From the NCBI GenBank assembly GCA_937899075.1, contig CALDJX010000309.1:1-32631 (forward strand): a DNA stretch of 32,631 bases, given 5' to 3'. The stretch comes from an uncultured Planctomyces sp. (GTDB lineage Bacteria; Planctomycetota; Planctomycetia; Planctomycetales; Planctomycetaceae). The position numbers and the translations under genes are program-made. Below, piece by piece: positions 16,322 through 23,889 of the stretch. Below the pieces are notes generated by a model that saw nothing but the letters and a program-made list of their open reading frames with translations, ran no database searches and was not told where the DNA came from. Numbering within the stretch: position 1 is the first letter of the stretch; each line of letters opens with the position of its first letter.

Positions 16322-19120
16322 ATGACTTTGTGGCACACCCTGAGTGAAACTGATGTTCTGCAGGACCTTGGCGTCGATTCTGATCAGGGGCTTTCCGCCG
16401 TTGAGGTCGGCGATCGACTTCACAAGACCGGGCCGAATGAACTGGTCGAGACGAACCAGCGCAGTCCGTGGCGGATCGTCTGGGAACAATTGAGCGGGGC
16501 GATGGTGCTGCTGCTGTTCGGTGCGGCGGTTGTCTCGCTGGTGCTGCACGAAGTCACGGATGCGATCGCGATTGTCACAATCATCGTGCTCAACGCGATC
16601 CTCGGTTTTGTCCAGGACTATCGGGCGGAACGAGCGCTGGCAGCGCTCAAGAAGCTCGCCGTGCCGACGGTCCGCGTGCGGCGTGACGGGGTCGTTGCGG
16701 AAGTCTCCGCCAGGGAACTTGTTCCCGGTGACATCGTTCTGCTCGAAGCGGGCCAATCGGTCCCTGCCGACTGTCGAGTGCTTGAAAGCGTCAACCTGAA
16801 GGTGCAGGAATCCGCACTGACCGGTGAATCGGAAGCGGTCGAAAAGTCGATCGCGGCGCTCAGCGACGACAGTCTTCCCGTGGCCGATCGCACGAACATG
16901 GCCTGGATGGGGACGACGCTCACGTATGGGCATGGCGTCGCTGTCGTCGTGCAAACCGGTATGCAGACCGAGCTTGGTCATATCGCCGCGTCACTGCAGT
17001 CGGTCGAGGCGGGAAAGACGCCGCTGCAGCAGCGTCTCGCACGAATGGGTCGCTCTCTGGCAATTGTTGCGTTGCTGATCGTCGCGGTCGTCTTCGGCCT
17101 GGGCCTGCTGCGCGGTGAAGACCCGCAATTGATGCTGATGACTGCGCTCAGCCTGGCGGTCGCTGTCGTTCCTGAAGGGTTGCCGGCGGTAGCAACCGTT
17201 GCGTTGGCGCTCGGAGCCCGGCGAATGTACCGTCGCCGGGCACTGATTCGAAAACTTCCCGCGGTCGAAACACTCGGTTCGGTAACTGTCATCTGTTCCG
17301 ACAAAACCGGGACGCTGACGGAGAACCGGATGACCGTCACCGTTCTCGACGTGGCTGGTCGGCGTGTCGACTGCGACGTCAACAGGTCCGGCGGTGCGGA
17401 TACCGGTGAATCAGAAGTCTCTGCGTCGGAGCAGGCTGACTCGGCTCTGTCGCTGCTGCTGATTGCCGCCAGTCTGTGTAACGATTCGGAACTGCAGCAC
17501 GCTGAGTCCGGTGACCAGAATCGCGTTGAAAGCGGCGATGACTGGCAGGCTCTGGGTGATCCGACGGAAACGGCTCTGGTCATCGCTGCGGCCCGGCGCG
17601 GTCTGCCGAAAACCGAACTGACTCGCCTTCTGCCACGTGTCGCCGAACTGCCATTCGATTCCGACCGCAAACGGATGACCACTGTGCACCGTCCAACTTC
17701 GGCCGACGACGTGGATAGTGCGGTCCGTCAGCAAGCGGGATCGCTCCTGGACCTGGACGAGTCTGACTGCGTTGCACTCACCAAAGGAGCGGTCGACAGC
17801 GTGCTGACGTGTTGTGAGTTCGTCTGGTCGGATGACGAACCGCTCGAATTGACTGACGACTGGAGGCAACGCATTCAGGCGGCCGGAAATGAACTCGCCG
17901 GTCAAGGGATGCGTGTGCTGGGGCTGGCCATGCGTCCGGTCGACGACGTTCCGCAACAGAACGAGATGGAAGTACTCGAAGGCGAGCTGATTTTCATTGG
18001 ACTGATCGGGATGATCGATCCGCCGAGACAGGAGGCCAAAGAAGCGGTGGCTCGCTGCCGGGCTGCCGGTATTCGTCCCGTCATGATCACCGGCGATCAC
18101 CCGCTGACCGCACTGTATATTGCTCGGCAACTTGGGATTGCCGACGACACGGCAAAGGCCGTCACTGGCCAGGAACTCGCGGGAAAGCAGCCATCCGATC
18201 TGGAATCGATGGTGGAATCGGTCTCGGTGTATGCGCGAGTTTCACCGAAGGACAAGCTGCACATTGTCCAGGCTCTGCAGAACCTGGGTCATGTGGTGGC
18301 CATGACTGGCGATGGAGTCAATGACGCACCGGCACTCAAGCAGGCTCACATCGGTGTGGCCATGGGACAAGTCGGGACTGACGTGTCCAAAGAAGCGTCC
18401 GAAATGGTTCTGCTGGACGACAACTTCGCGACGATCGTCAACGCGGTCGAAGAAGGTCGCATTGTTTATGACAACATCCGCAAGTTCGTGAAGTACACGA
18501 TGACCAGTAACGCTGGCGAAGTCGGCGTGATGGTGCTGGGCCCGTTAATGGGCATGCCGCTGCCGTTGCTGCCGCTGCAGATTCTGTGGATCAACCTGGT
18601 GACAGATGGCCTGCCGGGGCTGGCTCTGGCTGTTGAACCGGCCGAGCGGAACACAATGAAACGCCCGCCCTTGCCACTAAGCGCGCATATATTCGGGCGA
18701 GGCATGGGCATCGACATTGCCTGGATCGGACTGCTGATGGCGGTGGTCTCCCTGGCGATGGGTTACTGGTGCTGGGCCTACACTTCTGCGGAAACCGTCC
18801 ACTGGCGGACGATGATCTTCACCGTGCTGACGCTCTCGCAGATGGGCAATGTCCTGGCGATCCGATCGGACACGGATTCACTGTTCCGAATCGGAATCTT
18901 CTCGAACCGGCCGCTGGTTGGAGCTGTGTTGCTGACTTTCTGTCTTCAACTCGCAGTGATTTACGTTCCGGCGATGCAGCACGTATTCCGCACGACGGCG
19001 CTCAGTTTTGCTGAGCTGCTCGCGTGTCTGGCGATGAGCACCATTGTCTTCGGGGCCGTCGAGTTGCGGAAGCTGTTTTCACGGTCACGCAGGCCCACTG
19101 AAGGGATCCGGTTGTCCTGA
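16322..19120 (+). CDS. P2-type Ca2+-ATPase-like cation pump
   Basis: A 932-residue P-type ATPase of subfamily II, intact and distinct in sequence from the one at 12716. Landmarks are the N-terminal cation-ATPase domain ([20 protein letters not shown]), TGES (Glu169), VPEGLPA in M4, DKTGTLT (Asp327), an ATP-binding domain with DPTETAL and TKGAVD, and GDGVNDAP (Asp664). M5 reads [10 protein letters not shown] and M6 reads [12 protein letters not shown]. The Asn and Glu of M5 and the Asn/Thr/Asp of M6 that form SERCA site I/II are all kept, so Ca2+ (or Mn2+) export is a reasonable inference. The ribosome-binding site is weak. A 161-base gap separates it from the DUF502 gene, so it may have its own promoter. 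Confidence 0.92.
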   Translation: MTLWHTLSETDVLQDLGVDSDQGLSAVEVGDRLHKTGPNELVETNQRSPWRIVWEQLSGAMVLLLFGAAVVSLVLHEVTDAIAIVTIIVLNAILGFVQDYRAERALAALKKLAVPTVRVRRDGVVAEVSARELVPGDIVLLEAGQSVPADCRVLESVNLKVQESALTGESEAVEKSIAALSDDSLPVADRTNMAWMGTTLTYGHGVAVVVQTGMQTELGHIAASLQSVEAGKTPLQQRLARMGRSLAIVALLIVAVVFGLGLLRGEDPQLMLMTALSLAVAVVPEGLPAVATVALALGARRMYRRRALIRKLPAVETLGSVTVICSDKTGTLTENRMTVTVLDVAGRRVDCDVNRSGGADTGESEVSASEQADSALSLLLIAASLCNDSELQHAESGDQNRVESGDDWQALGDPTETALVIAAARRGLPKTELTRLLPRVAELPFDSDRKRMTTVHRPTSADDVDSAVRQQAGSLLDLDESDCVALTKGAVDSVLTCCEFVWSDDEPLELTDDWRQRIQAAGNELAGQGMRVLGLAMRPVDDVPQQNEMEVLEGELIFIGLIGMIDPPRQEAKEAVARCRAAGIRPVMITGDHPLTALYIARQLGIADDTAKAVTGQELAGKQPSDLESMVESVSVYARVSPKDKLHIVQALQNLGHVVAMTGDGVNDAPALKQAHIGVAMGQVGTDVSKEASEMVLLDDNFATIVNAVEEGRIVYDNIRKFVKYTMTSNAGEVGVMVLGPLMGMPLPLLPLQILWINLVTDGLPGLALAVEPAERNTMKRPPLPLSAHIFGRGMGIDIAWIGLLMAVVSLAMGYWCWAYTSAETVHWRTMIFTVLTLSQMGNVLAIRSDTDSLFRIGIFSNRPLVGAVLLTFCLQLAVIYVPAMQHVFRTTALSFAELLACLAMSTIVFGAVELRKLFSRSRRPTEGIRLS

Positions 19121-19152
19121 GCTGAGCACTCGCACAGAAACGGAGTGCCGTC

Positions 19153-19218
19153 ATGGAACCTGGGATTACGTTCTACGAACTCGCCGTCCTGCTGATCGGC
19201 GGCTCTATCACTCCGTGA
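19153..19218 (+). CDS. Short hydrophobic ORF after the Ca2+-ATPase gene, possibly truncated
   Basis: Twenty-one codons (MEPGITFYELAVLLIGGSIT plus Pro) start at an ATG preceded by GGAG at good spacing, 32 bases after the ATPase gene. The peptide would be a single hydrophobic helix. It could be a small membrane peptide acting with the pump, or the first codons of a gene whose remainder was lost, given the deletions seen just downstream. I do not recognise it. Confidence 0.2.
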   Translation: MEPGITFYELAVLLIGGSITP

Positions 19219-19254
19219 CTGGCGACATCTACAGAAAATGCTCCCATGCATTTA

Positions 19255-19767
19255 TTAATCATCTCCGTTGCCTGTATCCCGATCGATTCCGGACTCCGTT
19301 TCAGACTTCGTGGCCGCGCTGTTGTTTTTGCCAGCCGCAAAGCGGTACATCGCCACCAGAACGGCCGCCAGTACCAGCAGCGAGATTGTTTCAATCAGAT
19401 TCGGCGAAACAGACTCGCCCAGCTTCAGTGATGTCCAGCCGAGAAACGCCAGCAGTCCCAGCAGCACGCCCATCAGTGATTCACCGGCGATAATTCCGGA
19501 CGCCAGAAGCCCGCCGCGTTTCTCGGCGGCGTCTGACGAACGGCCACGTTTGATCAAACAGTTGAGGATGCCGCCGATCAGAATCGGAACAGACATCTCG
19601 GCCGGCAGGTAGATGCCCACGGCGATCGTCATCCCCACTCGCAGCCCCAGATAAACATTCGCCGCTCCCATCACGACCGACAGGATCGATCCGGTCGACA
19701 ACGACATGACCGTGAGTTCCCGATTCGTCGGCGCAACGCGTGGTGTCTGAGAATTCGGGGTCGACAT
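19255..19767 (-). pseudogene. OPT-family transporter with a large internal in-frame deletion
   Basis: The 170-residue product joins the two ends of an oligopeptide transporter (OPT) family protein. Residues 1-47 (ELTVMSLSTGSILSVVMGAA, then NVYLGLRVGMT) match the usual N-terminal start of OPT proteins. From residue 48 (IAVGIYLPAEMSVPILIGGI) it continues with the C-terminal region, including RGGLLASGIIAGESLMGVL. Bacterial OPT proteins are normally some 600 residues, so most of the transport core is absent. The frame is intact, and the start has a good GGCGGAG ribosome-binding site. It is either a recent deletion pseudogene that still makes a polypeptide, or a retained mini-membrane protein; transport activity is not expected. 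It is convergent with the Ca2+-ATPase gene. Confidence 0.8.
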
Positions 19768-20273
19768 GATTTCTCCGCCGCAGGACCGAGATTCGAGGCG
19801 ATCGCATGTTCGAGCATGACTGTCCGATCCTGCAACCTCGAGCGGCTTCTGCGTGCGACTTGAAGACGCTTGTGCGGTTTCGCAAACGCTTGTCGCAAAG
19901 TGTGAGACTGTGTCACAGGTGCGGACTCCGCCCGTCGGTTCAGCGAGACGCTACGCGCGCCGCACGATCATGTCGAAAACGATGCCGCAATCAATAGCCA
20001 CAATCAGCCTCGTCGGCTCGAAGCAAGGCCCACCGATCGGCACGGGACATGCTTCTGTCGCTTCGTCTGCCGTGCGGCGTTAACCGTCGTCGCTGCACTC
20101 GCGGAGGACCGCTCAAGGCTCAACGCCAGGCCGCAAGTTATCGGCGGTCGTTTCGGACTCTCCTCGAAAGAGTTCACTCCCGCGATGACGGAAGCCGTTC
20201 TTGCAGAACTTTGCCGCGAGCCGTGCGTTCCGGTTACGTACCACCCGCCCCAGCGGTCTTTTATCGGAGTCCG
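19768..20273. other. Intergenic region between OPT remnant and Rrf2 gene, with PFOR relic
   Basis: These 506 bases separate two divergent reading frames and contain no complete gene. The right half holds the PFOR relic (20083-20223). The left half has a 17-bp near-palindrome at 19901-19917 (TGTGAGACTGTGTCACA, 14 of 17 symmetric positions). It resembles a CRP-type site but has a spacer one base too long. I see no convincing RNA gene. Confidence 0.5.
20083..20223 (+). pseudogene. Relic of pyruvate:ferredoxin oxidoreductase (PFOR/NifJ)
   Basis: A plus-strand frame encodes TVVAALAEDRSRLNARPQ followed by VIGGRFGLSSKEFTPAMTEA and VLAELCREP. This closely follows the PFOR core-domain signature (LDVVTALAE...VIGGRYGLSSKEFTPAMVKAVFDEL). 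The frame has no usable start codon, since the first in-frame ATG is inside the motif at 20185. The sequence stops resembling PFOR after about 20223 and ends at a TGA at 20275-20277. That TGA overlaps the Rrf2 start in an ATGA arrangement. Only about 47 of the family's roughly 1,100-1,200 residues survive, so this is a deletion scar, not a gene. It indicates that a pyruvate-oxidising, ferredoxin-reducing enzyme gene once lay here. Confidence 0.72.
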
Positions 20274-20678
20274 ATGATCAACGTCGTGGCTTGCCTGTCT
20301 GGTGAAGATTGTCATACAGAACGAGCCGACGCGCTGGCTGAACAAACCAAAGTTCTGCGTCGGTATCTCAACAAGGTGTTGAAAGACCTTGTCGAATCGG
20401 GGCTCATTGCTTCGCGGCCCGGACCAGGTGGAGGTTACTCGCTGTCGCGTTCTCCGGACGAGATCACGATTCACGACGTCGTGAACGCCGTTGGCCCGCT
20501 GGAGCGGATTCGTCACTGCCCGCTCGGCCTGCCTTCACACACTGAACTTTGTCCGCTTCATCAGGAACTCGATCGGGCTTACGCCGCGACTGAAGAAGCA
20601 TTCGCGAGTGTGACACTCGGGCAGATTCTTCGGTCGAAGAATCGCATCCTCCCGCTGTGCGATGTCGCAATGGAATGA
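20274..20678 (+). CDS. Rrf2-family transcriptional regulator lacking its N-terminal helix
   Basis: The 134-residue protein is an Rrf2 family member (IscR/NsrR-like winged-helix regulators, usually sensing iron-sulfur cluster state or NO). Visible parts are ADALAEQTKVLRRYLNKVL (recognition helix region), SGLIASRPGPGGGYSLSR (wing) and DEITIHDVVNAVGP. The cysteine segment HCPLGLPSHTELCPLH lies at about residues 80-95. Family members start with roughly M-x-x-x-T-x-E-Y-A-L-R-A; here that helix is missing, and the protein goes from MI directly to NVVACLSGEDCHTERA. A GGAG ribosome-binding site precedes the ATG. The 76-base gap to the DUF3365 heme-protein gene suggests a shared operon. DNA binding may be impaired or altered. 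Confidence 0.82.
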   Translation: MINVVACLSGEDCHTERADALAEQTKVLRRYLNKVLKDLVESGLIASRPGPGGGYSLSRSPDEITIHDVVNAVGPLERIRHCPLGLPSHTELCPLHQELDRAYAATEEAFASVTLGQILRSKNRILPLCDVAME

Positions 20679-20754
20679 TTTTCAGCCACGCTGTCGCTCG
20701 ATTCGAGGGCTGGCCAGGCCGGCGCAACTCACTGGACTCATCAGGAACCAACTA

Positions 20755-21363
20755 ATGATGACCTCGTCGTTAAAGACCGTCACTTTCATGATTGCCACAC
20801 TGACGGCGACAGTCGTGATTCACGCACGGCCTCCTTCAGCCGAATCGCCGAAGTCTGCTGAAGAGAAGCGTGCTGTTGAAGATGCCAAAGCGCTGGATGC
20901 GAAGCGTGTCTCGCTGGACGTGGCACGCGATCGTGCGATGCTGATGCACGACATCTATGACGCCACGCTGGATGTGATGCATCACCGATACTTTCGTGGC
21001 GATCGGGCCATTGTTCCGGCACGGGCGATGGAAGACGTTTTTTCTCACATTCAACGAAAGTCGAGTACAGAAGCTCGCTGGATTTCGGTCAATCTGAAGC
21101 CAATGAGCCTGGACCACGCACCGGAAACCAGGTTTGAAAAACAAGCGGCAAAAGTGCTTGCCACCGGCAAGTCAGAAGTTGAAATCATTCAGGACGGCTT
21201 CTATCGCCGCGCGACGCCGATTCAACTGACTGGTGAATGTCTCAGTTGCCACGGCGTCCTCTTCCGGCAGCCTTCCGAGACTCCGAAATTCGCCGGCCTT
21301 GTCATCAGTGTTCCGGTTCACAGAAACATCGAAAAGCCACTCGACGGAACTGGAGTTCGATGA
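20755..21363 (+). CDS. Secreted DUF3365 (Tll0287-like) c-type heme protein
   Basis: A 202-residue protein with a signal peptide (MMTSSLKTVTFMIATLTATV, about 1-24) and a single covalent heme-binding motif CLSCHG (Cys162-His166). It belongs to the DUF3365/Tll0287-like family, found as periplasmic heme sensors or electron carriers. The helical segment before the heme (residues 35-150) includes LDVMHHRYFRGD and ARWISVNLKPMSLDH. An ATG at 20755 with AGGA upstream is preferred over an earlier in-frame ATG that lies inside the Rrf2 3' end. It follows the Rrf2 gene by 76 bases; a redox or NO-responsive pair is a plausible inference. The role in this organism is unknown. Confidence 0.83.
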   Translation: MMTSSLKTVTFMIATLTATVVIHARPPSAESPKSAEEKRAVEDAKALDAKRVSLDVARDRAMLMHDIYDATLDVMHHRYFRGDRAIVPARAMEDVFSHIQRKSSTEARWISVNLKPMSLDHAPETRFEKQAAKVLATGKSEVEIIQDGFYRRATPIQLTGECLSCHGVLFRQPSETPKFAGLVISVPVHRNIEKPLDGTGVR

Positions 21364-21364
21364 G

Positions 21365-21434
21365 ACTGCCCACCCCCCGATTGCGCTGGCGACAGACAGG
21401 TCGACTCGCCCTGTGCGAGTTGTGGGTGGGCAGT
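21365..21434. terminator. Inverted repeat between convergent genes, possible bidirectional terminator
   Basis: The arms at 21365-21375 (ACTGCCCACCC) and 21424-21434 are exact reverse complements over 11 bases. The loop is 48 nt and itself contains a small ACTCG/CGAGT stem. The element starts two bases after the DUF3365 stop, and the sulfatase gene ends at 21510 on the other strand. No T-run is seen, so the terminator call is tentative. Confidence 0.45.
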
Positions 21435-21509
21435 AGACAGCGTAAGCCTCGCTCGGCGATTGATGAATGACTGCGTGTCAGACGAAGAAAACTTGCGGCC
21501 GCGCACGGA

Positions 21510-23447
21510 TTAGAAGCTCCATCGATAGATCGTCTTGCCATCTTTTCCGGTCAGCCACATCTGGGAGATTTCGATCTTGCCACGACCTCTGGACGGGTCG
21601 AGACGCACGCTTTGCACCGAAGCCTGTGAGGTAAAATCGATCGCATAGTCGTGCGAGTCGCCATCGTGATTGACCTCGAACGATTGGCTGCAGTCGGCAG
21701 CAAAAGGACCACCAGGGCCTTTCCAATAGACTTGCCCATGACCCGAGGAAGTCGATTTCATGCGAACATGCAGCGTCAGCGTGTCCGCAGCAACTGCCTT
21801 GGGAAGTTGAAAACTCAAATAGGGATCCTGCCCAGTGCTCTCGACAAGAAGATTCTTTCCGCTGATTGAAAGCTTGCAGGTTCCACCAGGCTGCCAGTTA
21901 GCAACCGGTTTACCAGGAGGCCTGGCGTTCCCTTTCTTTGCAGCATTCACGCCGCCTTTGAGTGCCGCTTTGCCTTCCAGCGTGATGTCATATTTCGACG
22001 GATTAAAGTTAGGGTTCGGCAGCGGACGCACTGCATGCGTATCGACGAGGTGTTGTTCGATGAGCGAATCAAGCTGTGTCACACGCTCTGGGAACTTTTC
22101 GGCGAAATTGTTCTGCTCGCCGATGTCGTTTTTCAGATCGAATAGTTTGTAGCGATGCTTGCCGTCTTCGCCGCCGTAGAAAAGGCGAATCAGTTTCCAG
22201 TCGCCCTGGTGAACGCTCACCGCTGGCGGTAACCATTCCGGGATGCCGGGAGAGTGCGGGAAGTAGGTGAAGATTGCTTCGCGGTTCAGCCTGCCACCGT
22301 GCAGGGCTGGGACGATGCTGATGCCGTCGAACTTCTGGTTTGGCTGCGGGTCAATCGAAAGCATTTGCAGCAGCGTCGGATAGAAGTCGCTGCTTTGAAT
22401 AATTTCGTTGCTTCGTGACCCTGCCGCGATCGTCCCAGGCTGGACGACAATCGCGGGGCCACGCACGCCGCCCTCGTACATGGTCGCCTTGCCGCCGCGT
22501 AGAGGTGCATTGCTGGTGGCTGAGGTACCGTCGACCTCGTTGTACATATTTCCGCCATTGTCTGAAGCGAAAACAATGATCGTGTTGTCGGCGATGCCAA
22601 GTCGGTCGAGCGTATCGATCAAAGTACCGATCGCGTCGTCCATGCTTTCGATCATGGCGGCGTAGGTGGGGCTGCGTTGCGGATCGTTTGGATCGATCTG
22701 TTTGCGGTACTCTTCGATCAGTTTCTGCTTCGCATCAAACGGCGCGTGAACGCTGAACATCCAATAGTTGAGAAAGAACGGCGCGTCTTTGTGCTGCTCC
22801 ATAAAAGCGACCGCTTCCTTCGCCATGCGGTCCTCGAGATGCTCGTCCGGGATCAGTGGATCGTGATCGAAGTCTTTGAACTTCCATGGCGCGACGTAAC
22901 TGCCCGCAGGGCCGGGGCCGGGATGGTGTGGCACATCGACGTCGAAACCATGTTCGAGCGGCGAATAGGGTTTCGGCCCCAGATGCCACTTTCCAAAGTG
23001 ACCGGTTGCATAACCGTTGTGCTGGAACATCTCGCCCAGCGTGTAGTGCTTTGTATCGAGACGCGAGACTGACTCCGGGATCGTCGCTTTTTGATTCGGT
23101 GCTCCGCTGGAAGTTTGGACCGGCTCCAGAATTACTTTGGGCAGATGGCAGGTCGGCGCTGTGATGCCATGCCGCGCAGGGCTCAGGCCCGTCAGGACAC
23201 TCGCCCGAGTTGGAGAACACAGCGGGCTTGACGAATAAGCCCGCGTGAATGTCATGCCGCGTGCTGCCAGACGGTCCGTATGCGGCGTTTTGTAAAACGC
23301 CGTCGTGCCATACAGTGTCGTGTCGCTCCATCCGAGATCGTCGGCCAGAATGAACACGACATTCGGTTTGGGCTCGGCCGCAACGCCTGTCGCGGCAACA
23401 AGCACCAGGAAGCAAAAACTCAGAAGCATTCGTTTAGATTGATGCAT
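21510..23447 (-). CDS. Secreted formylglycine-dependent sulfatase
   Basis: A 645-residue type I sulfatase that hydrolyses sulfate esters, probably of algal or host polysaccharides. The N-terminus has a signal peptide ([18 protein letters not shown], ending near residue 24). The metal-binding DDLGWSD follows at about 36-42. The catalytic [11 protein letters not shown] signature places Cys77 for conversion to formylglycine. Also visible are GKWHLG and ASDNGG, both part of the sulfatase fold. After about residue 530 the family domain gives way to an extra C-terminal module with beta-strand character ([20 protein letters not shown] onwards), perhaps carbohydrate-related. The start at 23447 is preferred; an upstream in-frame start exists at 23540 and a downstream one seven residues in. 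The maturing enzyme is not encoded here. Confidence 0.9.
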   Translation of the reverse strand: MHQSKRMLLSFCFLVLVAATGVAAEPKPNVVFILADDLGWSDTTLYGTTAFYKTPHTDRLAARGMTFTRAYSSSPLCSPTRASVLTGLSPARHGITAPTCHLPKVILEPVQTSSGAPNQKATIPESVSRLDTKHYTLGEMFQHNGYATGHFGKWHLGPKPYSPLEHGFDVDVPHHPGPGPAGSYVAPWKFKDFDHDPLIPDEHLEDRMAKEAVAFMEQHKDAPFFLNYWMFSVHAPFDAKQKLIEEYRKQIDPNDPQRSPTYAAMIESMDDAIGTLIDTLDRLGIADNTIIVFASDNGGNMYNEVDGTSATSNAPLRGGKATMYEGGVRGPAIVVQPGTIAAGSRSNEIIQSSDFYPTLLQMLSIDPQPNQKFDGISIVPALHGGRLNREAIFTYFPHSPGIPEWLPPAVSVHQGDWKLIRLFYGGEDGKHRYKLFDLKNDIGEQNNFAEKFPERVTQLDSLIEQHLVDTHAVRPLPNPNFNPSKYDITLEGKAALKGGVNAAKKGNARPPGKPVANWQPGGTCKLSISGKNLLVESTGQDPYLSFQLPKAVAADTLTLHVRMKSTSSGHGQVYWKGPGGPFAADCSQSFEVNHDGDSHDYAIDFTSQASVQSVRLDPSRGRGKIEISQMWLTGKDGKTIYRWSF

Positions 23448-23889
23448 GGCGTACGCAGTGGTCCACTTACGACGAGCTTTCACAACCGTTCTGAAAAGCA
23501 TGTTCTGTGAGCCTTTTAGAGAAACCTCGTTCGTTGCCAACGCCGATCATCAATTTATACGGGGCCTCTGCTGCTGAGTAGTCAGTTAGTTGTTGGCATT
23601 TTGCGCCAAGCGGAAAGCGGACGTTTTGTGACCGTCGGAGGCAGGATTTTGTTCTCTGACAATGGCGGTGTTGATGGTTCTGCAGAATGTCACAAGACCA
23701 CCCGGTCGACTCCGATTCATTCGCCGAATGGCTCCAGAGGTCTCTTTGTTTTTGTTGCCGAGTAGGGAATGGTGGTTGGCTGACGCTCAGCGGTTGATTG
23801 CATCTACCGGCAGGCGTTAGCGTCTGATTCTGGCCAGCAGGTTCTTAGCTGCCGCTCGACTCGTACATTCAACTTGAGGTTCATAAAAG
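23448..23889. other. Intergenic region between divergent sulfatase and sensor kinase genes
   Basis: About 440 bases likely contain both divergent promoters, but I find no clear promoter consensus and no supported gene. A 52-codon frame in it is unconvincing. The segment 23775-23830 has loosely symmetric pieces around TGACGCTCAGC and GGCGTTAGCGTC. These share the GACGCT core of the palindrome at 847-908 and may be a degraded member of that element family. Confidence 0.4.

Noticed and set aside
16978-18130. Several minus-strand frames opposite the second ATPase
   Set aside because: They mirror a fully conserved P-type ATPase and show no motif of their own.
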